From Kitasatospora aureofaciens (lineage in GTDB: Bacteria; Actinomycetota; Actinomycetes; Streptomycetales; Streptomycetaceae), in assembly GCF_019192735.1 (NCBI RefSeq), contig NZ_JAHTKP010000008.1, positions 62,001-126,000 of the forward strand: a stretch of 64,000 bases of DNA. Direction: 5' to 3'. Made by a program: the position numbers and the translations under genes. Positions 18,882-27,819 of this stretch are shown here, in pieces (position 1 is the stretch's first letter; the number at the start of each line of letters is the position of its first letter). The notes beneath the pieces are model-generated. The model did not search any database, was not told the origin of the DNA, and saw only the letters and a program-made list of their open reading frames with translations.

Positions 18882-19235
18882 TCAGGCGGTGAGCAGGCCC
18901 TGCTCGCGCACCAGCCAGCAGATCGCGGTGAGCCGGCCGACGGCGAAGTCGTACCCCACCGGCTCCCGCCAGCCGATCTCGGCGAGCGCGTCCAGGAAGC
19001 CCAGTGCGTAGTCCGACAGTTCCTCACGGTCCAGGGGCCGGGGCAGCAGCTCCGGCCCCTGCGCGTACAGCAGCTCGCGCAGCTCGGCGGCGTGCTGGTC
19101 GACCGACGCGACGAGGCCGGGCTCGAAGGCGAACTCGGCCAGCCGGGGCGTGAAGGCGGCGACGATGCCCGGCAGCGGGCAGCCGGCCGGTTCGTCGGGG
19201 GAGCGTCCGTGGGGCTCGTCGGAGGTGGCGAACAT
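18882..19235 (-). CDS. Small actinobacterial protein (DUF6401-like?)
   Basis: 117 residues. Contains [12 protein letters not shown], a pattern I associate with the small DUF6401-type streptomycete proteins, and a helical C-terminus ending in [10 protein letters not shown]. The family assignment is tentative and no function is known. No ribosome-binding site; TACCGT lies exactly 6 bases before the ATG, suggesting a leaderless mRNA. Divergent from the F420-type oxidoreductase gene. Confidence 0.7.
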   Translation of the reverse strand: MFATSDEPHGRSPDEPAGCPLPGIVAAFTPRLAEFAFEPGLVASVDQHAAELRELLYAQGPELLPRPLDREELSDYALGFLDALAEIGWREPVGYDFAVGRLTAICWLVREQGLLTA

Positions 19236-19241
19236 CCGTCC

Positions 19242-19247
19242 ACGGTA
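19242..19247 (-). promoter_or_regulatory. -10 element, leaderless start
   Basis: TACCGT ends 6 bases before the ATG at 19235; no Shine-Dalgarno sequence intervenes. Confidence 0.55.
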
Positions 19248-19388
19248 GGCGAGCCGGGCGGCGGGAGCGGAAGGCCGTGACGCTTCCGTGCTGAGACCTT
19301 TGCCACCCCACGGCCGGATTGGGAACACGCCGTGCATTGGCCGGTTCTGTGCCGTGACCGGCGGGCCGTCCGTACCAGAATGGGTCGT

Positions 19389-20315
19389 ATGGATCTTCGA
19401 ATCTTCACCGAGCCCCAGCAGGGCGCGACCTACGACACCCTGCTGACGGTCGCCCGCACCGCCGAGGACCTGGGCGCCTTCAGCGCCTTCTTCCGCTCCG
19501 ACCACTACCTGAAGATGGGCGGTGCGGACGGCCTGCCCGGGCCGACCGACGCCTGGATCACCCTGGCCGGCCTCGCCCGCGACACCAGCACCATCCGCCT
19601 CGGCACCCTGATGACCGCCGCCACCTTCCGGCTGCCCGGCGTCACCGCGATCCAGGTCGCCCAGGTCGACGCGATGAGCGGCGGCCGGGTCGAGTTCGGC
19701 CTCGGCGCCGGCTGGTACGAGGCGGAGCACACCGCGTACGGCATCCCGTTCCCGAAGGAGAAGTTCGGGCGGCTGGAGGAGCAGCTGGCGATCATCACCG
19801 GCCTCTGGAACACCAAGGTCGGCGACACCTTCGACTTCACCGGCGAGTACTACACCCTCACGGACTCGCCCGCCCTGCCCAAGCCCGCGCAGGAGCGCAT
19901 CCCGGTGCTGGTCGGCGGCGGCGGGCCGAAGCGGACCCCGGCGCTGGCCGCGCGCTTCGCGGACGAGTTCAACCTGCCGTTCGCCTCGCTGCCGGACACC
20001 GAGGCCCAGTTCGGCCGGGTCCGCGCCGCCGTCGAGCAGGCCGGGCGCAAGGCGGAGGACCTCGTGTACTCCAACGCCCTGGTCGCCTGCGTCGGCCGCG
20101 ACGACGCCGAGGTGGCCCGCCGCGCCGCCGCGATCGGCCGCGAGGTCGACGAGCTGAAGGCGAACGGCCTGGCCGGCACCCCCGACGAGGTGGCGGAGAA
20201 GATCGGCCGGTACGCGGCCGTCGGCTCCCAGCGGATCTACCTGCAGATCCTCGACCTGCACGACCTCGACCACCTGGAGCTCATCGCGACCCGGGTCGCC
20301 CCGCAGCTCGGCTGA
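19389..20315 (+). CDS. LLM-class F420-dependent oxidoreductase
   Basis: 308 residues. [15 protein letters not shown] opens the (beta/alpha)8 luciferase-like fold. Diagnostic segments are F-F-R-S-D-H-Y, the loop [23 protein letters not shown] and [11 protein letters not shown]. Actinobacterial members with this opening use coenzyme F420 rather than FMN. The substrate is unknown. CAGAAT lies 7 bases before the ATG at 19389 with no ribosome-binding site, so it may be leaderless; the ATG at 19380 overlaps the putative -10. Confidence 0.88.
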   Translation: MDLRIFTEPQQGATYDTLLTVARTAEDLGAFSAFFRSDHYLKMGGADGLPGPTDAWITLAGLARDTSTIRLGTLMTAATFRLPGVTAIQVAQVDAMSGGRVEFGLGAGWYEAEHTAYGIPFPKEKFGRLEEQLAIITGLWNTKVGDTFDFTGEYYTLTDSPALPKPAQERIPVLVGGGGPKRTPALAARFADEFNLPFASLPDTEAQFGRVRAAVEQAGRKAEDLVYSNALVACVGRDDAEVARRAAAIGREVDELKANGLAGTPDEVAEKIGRYAAVGSQRIYLQILDLHDLDHLELIATRVAPQLG

Positions 20316-20415
20316 CCGCTCCGCGTACCCGGTCTGACCACGGCCTTTACTCTCTCTTGGGAATGCGCCATGCTCCCTGGAGGCTCCATGGGAGTAACGG
20401 CAGGGGGAGGCCAGG

Positions 20416-21069
20416 GTGACCAGGACGCGAACGGTGGAGGCGGCGGTGCCCCGGGTGCCGCCGCCTCGGGGTGTCACCCCCGGGACGCTGCGTCCGCGCG
20501 GCCTGCACGACCTGCGGCGCAGCCCCGCCCCGGCGGCGCTGCACTACCCCGCCGGGGACCTCCTCGTCGTCTCCGGCCTGCCCGGCAGCGGCAAGAGCAC
20601 CCTGATGCGGCGCAGCATCCGCGCCCCGCTGATCGACTCCCAGCCGGTCCGCGAGGAGTACGCGGCCCGGCTGCCCGCCCGCCTCCCGTACGCGCTCTAC
20701 CGCCCGCTCGTCCGGATCGCCCACTACCGCCGGCTTCGGCGCGCGGTGCTGGACGGCGGGCCGCTCGCCGTGCACGACTGCGGGGCGCTGCCCTGGGTGC
20801 GGGCCTGGCTCGTCGCCGCCGCCGCGCGCCAGGGCCGACGGGTGCACCTGCTGCTGCTCGACGCCGGCGCCGCCGAGGCCCGCGACGGCCAGCAGGCGCG
20901 CGGCCAGACCGTCTCCCGGTACGCCTTCGCCCGGCACCGGGCCGCCGCCCGACGGCTGAACGGGGGCCTCGCCGGCACCGGGGAGCCGCCGGCCGGGTGT
21001 GCGTCGGCCGTGGTACTCGACCGGGCCGCCGCGCGCGCCCTGCGGGAGATCGTCTTCACGGCGTCGTAG
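20416..21069 (+). CDS. P-loop ATP-binding protein (predicted kinase, AAA_33/zeta-like)
   Basis: 217 residues from a GTG with GGGGGAGG 5 bases upstream. Walker A is [12 protein letters not shown] near residue 55, followed by an I-D-S-Q-P-V-R motif, as in small predicted kinases of the zeta-toxin/AAA_33 group. V-H-D-C-G-A-L-P-W and H-L-L-L-L-D-A may supply the Walker B-like strands. No antitoxin gene is adjacent, so a toxin role is not supported. Confidence 0.78.
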   Translation: MTRTRTVEAAVPRVPPPRGVTPGTLRPRGLHDLRRSPAPAALHYPAGDLLVVSGLPGSGKSTLMRRSIRAPLIDSQPVREEYAARLPARLPYALYRPLVRIAHYRRLRRAVLDGGPLAVHDCGALPWVRAWLVAAAARQGRRVHLLLLDAGAAEARDGQQARGQTVSRYAFARHRAAARRLNGGLAGTGEPPAGCASAVVLDRAAARALREIVFTAS

Positions 21070-21136
21070 TCTCGGCGAGTCGCGCGCACGGCCGACACTG
21101 CCGACACTCCGTCAACTCCACCTGTCAGGAGCGCAG

Positions 21137-22099
21137 ATGCGCCGTTCTGTCCGGGTGGGCTCGCGTGCCCCCCGCCTGTTCCCCTGCGCCGCCGCGCTCG
21201 TCGTCGCCGCCGGCCTCAGCCAGCTCGGGGCCCCGGCTCCGCACGCCGTCGCCGCGCCGGCCGCCGTGTGCGACGGCACCGACGCCGCCGCCCGCAGGCC
21301 CGTCGGCAGCGAGGCCGGGCACGACCCCAACGCCGTCAGCGCGGCCCAGGCCCGGGCCATGGACGCCGACCTCCACAAGCGCCTCGCCCAGCTGTCCGGC
21401 GCCCACGCCTTCGGCGGCGGCGTCACGACGACGATCCCGGTGTACGTCCACGTGATCCACTCCGGGAACACCGGCCGCCTCGCCGACAGCACCGTCACCG
21501 CCCAGATCGACCACCTCAACGCCACCTACGGCGGCCAGGGCAACGGCAACACCCCCAGCGGGTTCCAGTTCGCGCTGGCCGGCACCGACTACACCGACAA
21601 CGCCGCCTGGTACGACGGCATGACCCCCGGCTCCTCGGCCGAGCGGGCGATGAAGAGCACCCTGCGCAAGGGCGGCGCGGGCACCCTCAACCTCTACACC
21701 GCCAAGCTCGGCCAGTCCCTGCTCGGCTGGGCGACCTTCCCTGACGCCTACCGGTCCGACCCGACCGACGACGGCGTGGTCGTCCTCGACGCCTCCCTGC
21801 CCGGCGGCTCGGCCGGCCACTACAACGAGGGTTCCACCGCCACCCACGAGACCGGCCACTGGCTCGGCCTGTTCCACACCTTCCAGGGCGGCTGCCTGCC
21901 CCCGGGCGACTACGTCGACGACACCCCGCCCGAGCGCAGCCCCGCCTACGGCTGCCCCGAGGGCCGGCACACCTGCCCCTCGCCCGGCCTCGACCCGATC
22001 CACAACTTCATGGACTACAGCTACGACTCCTGTATGACCCAGTTCACCCCGGGGCAGGCCCAGCGCATGGCCAACTCGTGGGCTGCCTACCGGAGTTGA
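21137..22099 (+). CDS. Secreted zinc metalloprotease (pappalysin-like, M43)
   Basis: 320 residues, AGGAG 6 bases before the ATG. A Sec signal ends near A-V-A-A-P. Zinc-site motif [11 protein letters not shown] supplies His237, Glu238, His241 and His247 (HExxHxxGxxH). The downstream Met-turn is [11 protein letters not shown]. This is the bacterial M43B arrangement. Conserved Cys pairs surround the active site. Extracellular protein degradation is the likely role. The final V-x-N-S-W-A-A-Y-type end is complete. Confidence 0.92.
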   Translation: MRRSVRVGSRAPRLFPCAAALVVAAGLSQLGAPAPHAVAAPAAVCDGTDAAARRPVGSEAGHDPNAVSAAQARAMDADLHKRLAQLSGAHAFGGGVTTTIPVYVHVIHSGNTGRLADSTVTAQIDHLNATYGGQGNGNTPSGFQFALAGTDYTDNAAWYDGMTPGSSAERAMKSTLRKGGAGTLNLYTAKLGQSLLGWATFPDAYRSDPTDDGVVVLDASLPGGSAGHYNEGSTATHETGHWLGLFHTFQGGCLPPGDYVDDTPPERSPAYGCPEGRHTCPSPGLDPIHNFMDYSYDSCMTQFTPGQAQRMANSWAAYRS

Positions 22100-22211
22100 C
22101 GGTGTGCCCGGCGTGCTGTGCGGCGTGGATGCGGAACGCCGGGTTCGGCGTGGCAATGAGCGGTCGTATGTCCGATCTGATCTATGTCCGGCGTGAAGTC
22201 GGCACACGTAA

Positions 22212-22239
22212 GGAGCAACGGCATGGGAGCAACGGCATG
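22212..22239 (+). repeat. Tandem 14-bp duplication of ribosome-binding site plus ATG
   Basis: GGAGCAACGGCATG occurs twice head to tail (22212-22225 and 22226-22239). The first ATG reads M-G-A-T-A and stops at a TGA that overlaps the second ATG, the true start of the universal stress gene. Confidence 0.85.
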
Positions 22240-22698
22240 AGCGCCATTCCCCGGATCGTCGTCGGTGTGGACGGGTCGCCCGCCTCGGAGCAGGCGCTGC
22301 GGTGGGCGGTCGACTACGCGCGGGCCGTCGGCGGGACCATCACCGCGATCGCGGCCTGGGAGTACCCCGCCTTCTACGGCTGGTCCGGGATGAGCGTGCC
22401 GCCCGCCGAGGGCTTCAGCCCGGAGGAACTCGCCGGGAAGGCCCTCGCGCAGAGCGTCACCAACGTCGTCGGCGACGACCCCGGCGTCCGGATCAGCGAA
22501 ACCGTCATGCCCGGCAACGCCGCCCGGGCCCTCCTGGAGGCGGCGAACGGCGCCGCGCTCGTCGTCGTCGGCAGCCGGGGCCTCGGGGGCTTCTCCGGCG
22601 CGCTGCTCGGCTCGGTCAGCCGCCACCTCACCGAGCACGCGCCCTGCCCGGTCGTCGTCGTCCGGGAGGGGCAGGTTCCCCCGCCTGCCGGGCAGTAG
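22237..22698 (+). CDS. Universal stress protein (UspA family)
   Basis: 153 residues, one Usp domain. N-terminal I-V-V-G-V-D-G-S-P-A-S-E-Q-A-L-R-W-A and C-terminal G-S-R-G-L-G-G-F-S-G-A-L-L-G-S-V-S carry the ATP-binding pattern G-x2-G-x9-G-S. It belongs to the ATP-binding branch and is cytoplasmic. The start region carries a duplicated ribosome-binding site and ATG, which may make a five-codon upstream frame translationally coupled to the gene. Confidence 0.93.
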   Translation: MSAIPRIVVGVDGSPASEQALRWAVDYARAVGGTITAIAAWEYPAFYGWSGMSVPPAEGFSPEELAGKALAQSVTNVVGDDPGVRISETVMPGNAARALLEAANGAALVVVGSRGLGGFSGALLGSVSRHLTEHAPCPVVVVREGQVPPPAGQ

Positions 22699-22733
22699 CC
22701 GCACCGGGAGCCGCACCGGGCCGTCGCGCGGGG

Positions 22734-22739
22734 CAGGAT
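22734..22739 (+). promoter_or_regulatory. -10-like element, leaderless start of the Fpg/Nei gene
   Basis: CAGGAT lies exactly 6 bases before the ATG at 22746, in a 47-bp gap from the preceding stop. Confidence 0.4.
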
Positions 22740-22745
22740 GGAGAC

Positions 22746-23594
22746 ATGCCAGAAGGTGACTCCGTCTACCGCGCGGCGGCCCGGCTCCGCGACACCCTCG
22801 CCGGGGTGCAGCTGACCAGCGCCGACCTGCGGGTGCCCGCGCACGCCACCGCCGCACTCGCCGGGCGCTGGGTCCTGGAGGTCGCCCCGCGCGGCAAGCA
22901 CCTCCTCACCCGCCTCGAAGGCGGCCTCACGCTGCACACCCACCTCCGGATGGACGGCCGCTGGGAGATCTACCGCCCCGGCGAACGCTGGGCCGGCGGC
23001 CCAGCCTGGCAGATCCGCGCCGTCCTCGGCACCGAGCGCGGCACCGCCGTCGGCTACCGGCTGCCCGTCGTCGAACTGCTGCGCACCGCCGACGAGGAGC
23101 GCGCCGTCGGCCACCTCGGGCCCGACCTGCTCGGCCCCGACTGGGACCCGGTCGAAGCCGTCCGCCGCCTGCTCGCCCACCCCGGCCGGCCGCTCGCCGA
23201 CGCCCTCCTCGACCAGCGCAACCTCGCCGGCATCGGCAACGTCTACGCCAACGAACTGAGCTTCCTCGCCGGCGTCACCCCGTGGACCCCGGTCGGCGAA
23301 CTCCGCAGCCCCGACCGCCTGGTGGAACGCGCCCGGGAGCTGCTCGACGCCAACAAGCTGCGCGCAGGGCACATCACCACCGGTGACACCCGGCGCGGCC
23401 ACCAGCACTGGGTCTACGGCCGGGCCGGCCGCCCGTGCGCGCGCTGCGGGACGCCGGTGCTGACCGCCCGCCAGGGCACCCCGCCGCAGGACCGGGTGGC
23501 GTTCTGGTGCCCGTACTGCCAACGGGGCCCGGCCCCGGCGGGCCAGGGCGGGGGCGGCGGCCCGCGGAACGGGGGCCGGCGGCCGGCGGGGTGA
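22746..23594 (+). CDS. Fpg/Nei-family DNA glycosylase/AP lyase (endonuclease VIII-like)
   Basis: 282 residues. It begins M-P-E-G-D, giving the catalytic Pro2 and Glu3 of the family. Lys in P-R-G-K-H-L-L is the conserved beta-clamp lysine. The helix-two-turn-helix region D-Q-R-N-L-A-G-I-G-N-V-Y-A-N-E follows. A C-terminal zinc finger (C-x-x-C-G near residue 235, C-P-Y-C-Q near 260) completes the fold. It excises oxidised bases and nicks the abasic site. The extra Gly/Pro-rich tail after the finger is ~20 residues. The actinobacterial Nei2 type is most likely. Confidence 0.92.
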   Translation: MPEGDSVYRAAARLRDTLAGVQLTSADLRVPAHATAALAGRWVLEVAPRGKHLLTRLEGGLTLHTHLRMDGRWEIYRPGERWAGGPAWQIRAVLGTERGTAVGYRLPVVELLRTADEERAVGHLGPDLLGPDWDPVEAVRRLLAHPGRPLADALLDQRNLAGIGNVYANELSFLAGVTPWTPVGELRSPDRLVERARELLDANKLRAGHITTGDTRRGHQHWVYGRAGRPCARCGTPVLTARQGTPPQDRVAFWCPYCQRGPAPAGQGGGGGPRNGGRRPAG

Positions 23595-23616
23595 GGGCCG
23601 GCCGCAGGCCGGGGCG

Positions 23617-24252
23617 TCAGTCGTGTTCGACGAGGGCCGGGTGGCGGGGGTCGTCGGCGCGGATGGTGAGGTCGGCCGACTCGGCGGGGACGGTCTCGGC
23701 CTCGTAGCGGGCGAAGGCCGGGAGGGTCCACTGCTCGTCGGGCGGGGTGCGGCGGGCGAGGGCCGCCGGGGTGAGGGCGAGGTGGACGGCCAGGTCCAGC
23801 GGGAGCCAGCGGCCGAGTAGCAGCGCGCCGTCCAGCAACAGCACGCCGCCGGGCGGGAGTTGGGTGTACGGGGCGCGGGTGGCGCGGTCCGTCACCGGGT
23901 CGCGCAGGGAGGGCAGGACGCGGCCGGTACCGCCGGGCTCCAGCGGGTCGAGGACCTCGCGGAGCAGGGCGCCGTCGTCCAGCCAGAGGCCGTGGAAGGC
24001 GTCCGGGTCCTGCTTGCCGTACTCCAGGCGGATGGACGCCGGCCGCAGGAAGCCCCCGGCGGACACCCGCAGGGCCGGGAGCCCGCGCAGGCGCAGCGGC
24101 TCGACCAGCGCGTCGGCGAGGTCCCCGGGGCGGGCTGCGGCGGCGCCGTCGACGGCGACCCGCAGCCACCGTTCGCCGGCGCCGGGCAGGGCGGTGATGC
24201 GGTCGGCGAGGAGTTCGGCGAGCCGCTCGGGCGAGATCGGGCGTACCTGCAT
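23617..24252 (-). CDS. Uridine-kinase-like protein with degenerate P-loop
   Basis: 211 residues, GAGGGGG 6 bases before the ATG. The overall pattern (R-V-A-V-D-G-A near residue 30, L-L-L-D-G-A-L-L-L, and the lid-like R-R-T-P-P-D-E-Q-W) resembles streptomycete proteins annotated as uridine kinase. The expected G-x-x-G-x-G-K-S/T is replaced by V-D-G-A-A-A-A-R-P-G-D, without the lysine, so kinase activity is doubtful. It starts 12 bases after the stop of the propeller gene and is probably co-transcribed with it. Confidence 0.72.
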   Translation of the reverse strand: MQVRPISPERLAELLADRITALPGAGERWLRVAVDGAAAARPGDLADALVEPLRLRGLPALRVSAGGFLRPASIRLEYGKQDPDAFHGLWLDDGALLREVLDPLEPGGTGRVLPSLRDPVTDRATRAPYTQLPPGGVLLLDGALLLGRWLPLDLAVHLALTPAALARRTPPDEQWTLPAFARYEAETVPAESADLTIRADDPRHPALVEHD

Positions 24253-24263
24253 GCCGGGCCCCC

Positions 24264-25580
24264 TCAGAAGACCGTGGCCAGCGGGAGGGCGTGCAGGACG
24301 TCGTCGTGCCCGGCGTAGAGATGGTCGGCGTCGGCGGCGAGCGACCACACGTCCTTGCCGGGGCCCGAGTCCCGGAAAGTCCAGAGCAGCGTGCCCTTGG
24401 CGGCGTCGATCGCGCAGACGCCGCCGACGGCCGGGCCGGGGACGTAGACGACGCCGTTGACCACCACCGGGTGGCTGCGCCGGTCCAGCAGGAAGGGCAC
24501 CTGGAGTGACCAGATCGTGCCCCCGGTGGTCTCGTCGTGGCCGCTGACCACGCCGTTGTCGCGCGGGACGTAGAGCATGCCGGAGTCGGCCACCGGTGGC
24601 ATGGCGCGCCACTGCTCGGGCGAGGTGGGGGAGGACTTCCACCGTTCCGTGCCGGTGGCCAGGTCCAGGGCGCGCAGGCCGCCCGAGCCGTCGGGCACGT
24701 AGACGGCGCGCTGCCCGATCGTGCACCAGCGCAGGTTCTCGTTGCCCTCCGCCGTCCAGCGCTGCCGGCCGGTCGCGGCGTCCCGGACGACCAGTTCGGT
24801 GCGGCCGTCGGCGGTGCGCAGGGCGGTGATGGTGCCGGTGGGGTCGGCCGCGGGGGTGAGCAGCTGCTCGCCGCGGTCGGCGGGGGAGGTCCAGAGCAGC
24901 GCGCCGTCCGCGATCCGCAGCGCGAAGGCCTGCTGATTCATTGTGGTGGCGCCCGGCTTCGGCAGGTTGTAGAAGGTGCCGTAGAGCGTGGTGCCGTCGC
25001 AGCCGGTGAACAGGATGTCGCCGTCCAGCGCGTCGGGCAGGGGGACGGTGACGTCGGCGGCCGGATCGGTGAGGTGGCGGCCGTCGACGTGGCCGTGGGA
25101 GGTGGTGAAGACCCGGTGGGCGCTGATCACCACCCGGGCGGAGACCAGGTCGTCGCTTCCGAACTTCCGGTCCGGCGGCGCGAGGCGGATCATGCGGGTG
25201 GGGGCGCCGGTGGCCGGGTCGAGCAGCTGGAGCCCGGCACTGGTGGCGAAGATCGGCCGGGTGGACCGGCCGACGAGCCGCTCCGGCGTCATCGCCTCGG
25301 GCCCGCGGTACGTCCACACCGGGGGCGGCCCGGAGAGGGCGGTGGGCTGCGGCTTCGACGGCGCCGGTGCCGGCTGCTCCCCACCCGACCGGGTGAACGC
25401 CCAGACCGCCCCGCCGGCCGCCAGCACGCCGGCCCCCGCCAGCAGTCGGCGTCGGCTCAACCTCGGCCCCTCGCCTCCGCCGCCGACCACGTCCCCGGGC
25501 GCCTCGGCCGCGTCGTCGGCCTCCCCGTCCCACTGCCACGAGGCCTGCTCGGCGGACCGCTCGGACGCGGACGACTGCAT
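24264..25580 (-). CDS. PQQ-like beta-propeller protein, Tat/Sec anchored
   Basis: 438 residues. An acidic N-terminal ~45 residues precede S-R-R-R-L-L-A-G-A-G-V and a hydrophobic helix, a twin-arginine-like signal or membrane anchor. The rest is a repeated blade pattern: D-P-A-T-G-A-P, L-R-I-A-D-G-A-L-L-W-T, D-A-A-T-G-R-Q-R-W-T, L-D-L-A-T-G-T-E-R-W and I-D-A-A-K-G-T-L-L-W. These are PQQ-type repeats (D-x-x-T-G-x-x-x-W) without clear PQQ ligands, so a binding scaffold is likelier than a dehydrogenase. First gene of a pair with the kinase-like gene. Confidence 0.87.
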   Translation of the reverse strand: MQSSASERSAEQASWQWDGEADDAAEAPGDVVGGGGEGPRLSRRRLLAGAGVLAAGGAVWAFTRSGGEQPAPAPSKPQPTALSGPPPVWTYRGPEAMTPERLVGRSTRPIFATSAGLQLLDPATGAPTRMIRLAPPDRKFGSDDLVSARVVISAHRVFTTSHGHVDGRHLTDPAADVTVPLPDALDGDILFTGCDGTTLYGTFYNLPKPGATTMNQQAFALRIADGALLWTSPADRGEQLLTPAADPTGTITALRTADGRTELVVRDAATGRQRWTAEGNENLRWCTIGQRAVYVPDGSGGLRALDLATGTERWKSSPTSPEQWRAMPPVADSGMLYVPRDNGVVSGHDETTGGTIWSLQVPFLLDRRSHPVVVNGVVYVPGPAVGGVCAIDAAKGTLLWTFRDSGPGKDVWSLAADADHLYAGHDDVLHALPLATVF

Positions 25581-25733
25581 ACGGACTCTCGCTTCCCCCG
25601 GGGGCAGCCGTCGCGCTGCCGGTCGAACGGAGGATATCGAACAGCACCCGAACCGTCGGAGTCCGCCGGGCGGACTGTCATAGGCTGTGGTGAGCAGCAC
25701 AGTCCCGCCCAATCAGCCCGGGGGAGGTATGCC

Positions 25734-26300
25734 GTGACGGCCGAAATGATCACACCCGCGTGGATGCACCGGCAGATCACCAGTGAGCAGTACGACTCCT
25801 GGACCGAGGAGCAGTGTGCGGGCATCGAGATCGTCGACGGGATGGTGGTTGTGAGCCCGAGCGCCTCCAAGCGGCACAACCGGCTGGCCCGGCTGCTGGC
25901 GAATGCGCTGGATGCCGCCGGCGGCAGCGAGTGGAACGCCGACACGGACTTCGACGTCCGGTTGCAGGACGTGCCGCTCAACAACCGCCGACCGGACGTC
26001 GTGGTCTACCGCGCGGACACCATCGACGAGTCGCCGACCAGACCCGCGCACGTGCTGTTGCTCGTCGAGGTCGTCTCGCCGGGCTCGGAGACCACCGACC
26101 GGGTGGTCAAGCTGGACCAGTACGCCAAGGCGGGCATTCCGTTCTACTGGCGGATCGAGCAGGCGGCCGGTCGCGTTCCGATCGTCCACACGTACGTCCT
26201 CGACCCGGCGGGCCGCTGCTACCGGGTCGGCGAGCTGTTCACGGGGCTGGTCAAGGCCACGGTGCCGTACCCGGTGGAGGTCGATCTCTCCGCGCTGTGA
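25734..26300 (+). CDS. Uma2-family PD-(D/E)xK nuclease-like protein
   Basis: 188 residues from a GTG with GGGGGAGG 6-7 bases upstream. I-E-I-V-D-G-M-V-V-V-S-P-S opens the fold. Nuclease-core motifs are R-R-P-D-V-V-V-Y (metal-binding Asp) and L-L-L-V-E-V-V-S-P-G-S with D-R-V-V-K-L-D-Q-Y, then G-I-P-F-Y-W-R-I. Actinobacteria carry many copies of unknown role, often in mobile or arm regions. TAGGCT at 25681-25686 is a plausible -10 element. Confidence 0.87.
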   Translation: MTAEMITPAWMHRQITSEQYDSWTEEQCAGIEIVDGMVVVSPSASKRHNRLARLLANALDAAGGSEWNADTDFDVRLQDVPLNNRRPDVVVYRADTIDESPTRPAHVLLLVEVVSPGSETTDRVVKLDQYAKAGIPFYWRIEQAAGRVPIVHTYVLDPAGRCYRVGELFTGLVKATVPYPVEVDLSAL

Positions 26301-26317
26301 GGCGCTGCCCGGGTCGG

Positions 26318-26440
26318 TCACTGCCCCGGGCCGTGGTCGGCGAGGTCGGTGAGGACGTCGGCGTGGCAGGGGAGGGGGTGGCACCAGCAGCCGAGGCGGT
26401 GGCCGCGGAGGGTGGGGACGAGGGCGAGCAGGTCGGGGCG
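26318..26440 (-). pseudogene. DUF4326-like C-terminal remnant
   Basis: About 40 codons with no start codon. It reads L-R-G-H-R-L-G-C-W-C-H-P-L-P-C-H-A-D-V-L, the diagnostic end of DUF4326 proteins, which are normally ~100+ residues. Homology ends at about 26440, and an in-frame stop follows. On the other strand a second start-less fragment begins 3 bases away. Confidence 0.7.
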
Positions 26441-26442
26441 GG

Positions 26443-26619
26443 CTCAACGAGGTCGCGGCACACGCGTGTCCCGACCTGGCGTTCCGTCTGCTCCTGCGGA
26501 CGCTCGCCAACTTCGGGCCGCGGATCACCCGGGACCAGTACGAGCGGTATGTGGTGCTGGGACGGCAGTTCGATTACGGAACGTACCTGGTCGAAAGTCA
26601 TGAGCACCTGATGGCCTGA
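26443..26619 (+). pseudogene. C-terminal remnant of an unidentified protein
   Basis: 58 codons open from 26443 to the TGA at 26617-26619, with strongly protein-like composition (A-F-R-L-L-L-R-T-L-A-N-F-G and Y-E-R-Y-V-V-L-G-R-Q-F-D-Y-G-T-Y) but no start codon or ribosome-binding site. It begins exactly where the DUF4326 remnant on the other strand ends. I do not recognise the family. Confidence 0.5.
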
Positions 26620-26730
26620 GCAGGCCGATCACCTTCGGGCGCGCAGCCGGTGCGGATCACGCACCGGCTGCGCGTCCTTGCGTTTGCCCGACTGTGGCGC
26701 GCCAACGGGTGGATGCGGCCGGGGGAATGG

Positions 26731-27819
26731 CTATCGGCCGTCGTCCTCCGGCGGCAGCCACCGGCCGGTGTCCGCCTTGCCCGGGGTCAGTCGGTTGACC
26801 ACCTCGGCCAGCTCGACGCAGGCCTGCTCGATCCGCCGGTAGGTGTTGCGCTGCTCGGCGATGATCGCGGACAGCAGCAGCCCGGTCAGCGCCGCGCAGC
26901 CGTTGAGCGCCTGCAGCACCACCATGTCGGCGACCAGCCCGTGCCGGGTGAACGGGCCTGCGTGGTCGGTGGCGGCCACGATGGTGAGCACCGAGATCAG
27001 GAGGACGCAGGGCGCCGCGCCGAACAGCTGGAATCGCAGCGCCGCCCAGATCAGGAACGGGAAGACGAGGAAGAGCAGGCTCAGCGTGGTGGCGGTGGCG
27101 ACCACGGTGACGGTGGCGGTGCCGGCCAGCAGCAAGGCCGGCTCCACCCAGTCGAACGGGCCCGGATCGGTGGGCAGCCGGGCGGTGCGCAGCGCCAGCA
27201 GCAGGGGGGTGATCACCAGGACGCCCATCGCGTCGCCGGTCCACCAGGCCGACCAGGTGGACCAGAATCCGCCGGCCGGCAGCGTGCCGATCAGTACCAG
27301 CACCGTGGTGCCGATGGTGGCGCTGATCAGCATTCCGGCGAACGCGCCGAGGAAGACCAGTGCCACCCCGTCCCGGAGCCGGTCCAGCTCGATACGGAAG
27401 CGTGCGCGGCGCAGCATCAGGTACGCGGCGACCGGCGCGAGGGTGTTCCCGGCCATGATGCCGAGCGAGCCCCAGTTCGGCGGTCCGGTGGTGATGGTCG
27501 CCAGGTAGGCGCCCAGCGCCACGGCCGGCCAACTGCTGAGCCCGAACAGCAGCAGGCAGGTGAGCGCGATCCCGGTCGGCGGCCACAGCGGGGTGACCTT
27601 GGCCCCGCCGACCACCACCTGCTGCAGCAGACCGATCCGGCCGGCGGCGAGGTAGACCGCGGTGATCGCGAGCAGTCGCAGGGCGGTCACGGCCGGGTGG
27701 CGGGGGTCGCGGGGGCGGAGCAGCGTGGTCAGCGGCACGGCAGTCATCAGACTACGTTCGGGCAGCGGAGCGGACGTGACACGCGCGGGCTTCCCTGCCG
27801 GCCCGGTCGCCCTGGGCAC
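26731..27819 (-). CDS. MASE1-domain integral membrane sensor
   Basis: 362 residues. About eight transmembrane helices in the MASE1 arrangement (Pfam PF05231), with W-P-P-T-G-I-A in the second loop, as is typical. After the last helix there is only a ~40-residue cytoplasmic tail (E-Q-R-N-T-Y-R-R-I-E-Q-A) and no kinase, GGDEF or phosphatase domain. Its GTG start directly follows the TAG of the SpoIIE phosphatase gene with no intervening base, so translation is coupled. The pair probably works as a split sensor: MASE1 membrane part plus soluble phosphatase output. Confidence 0.87.
   Translation of the reverse strand: MPRATGPAGKPARVTSAPLPERSLMTAVPLTTLLRPRDPRHPAVTALRLLAITAVYLAAGRIGLLQQVVVGGAKVTPLWPPTGIALTCLLLFGLSSWPAVALGAYLATITTGPPNWGSLGIMAGNTLAPVAAYLMLRRARFRIELDRLRDGVALVFLGAFAGMLISATIGTTVLVLIGTLPAGGFWSTWSAWWTGDAMGVLVITPLLLALRTARLPTDPGPFDWVEPALLLAGTATVTVVATATTLSLLFLVFPFLIWAALRFQLFGAAPCVLLISVLTIVAATDHAGPFTRHGLVADMVVLQALNGCAALTGLLLSAIIAEQRNTYRRIEQACVELAEVVNRLTPGKADTGRWLPPEDDGR

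Noticed and set aside
20416-21069. Zeta-type toxin
   Set aside because: The P-loop is present, but there is no adjacent epsilon-like antitoxin and no toxin-specific motif.
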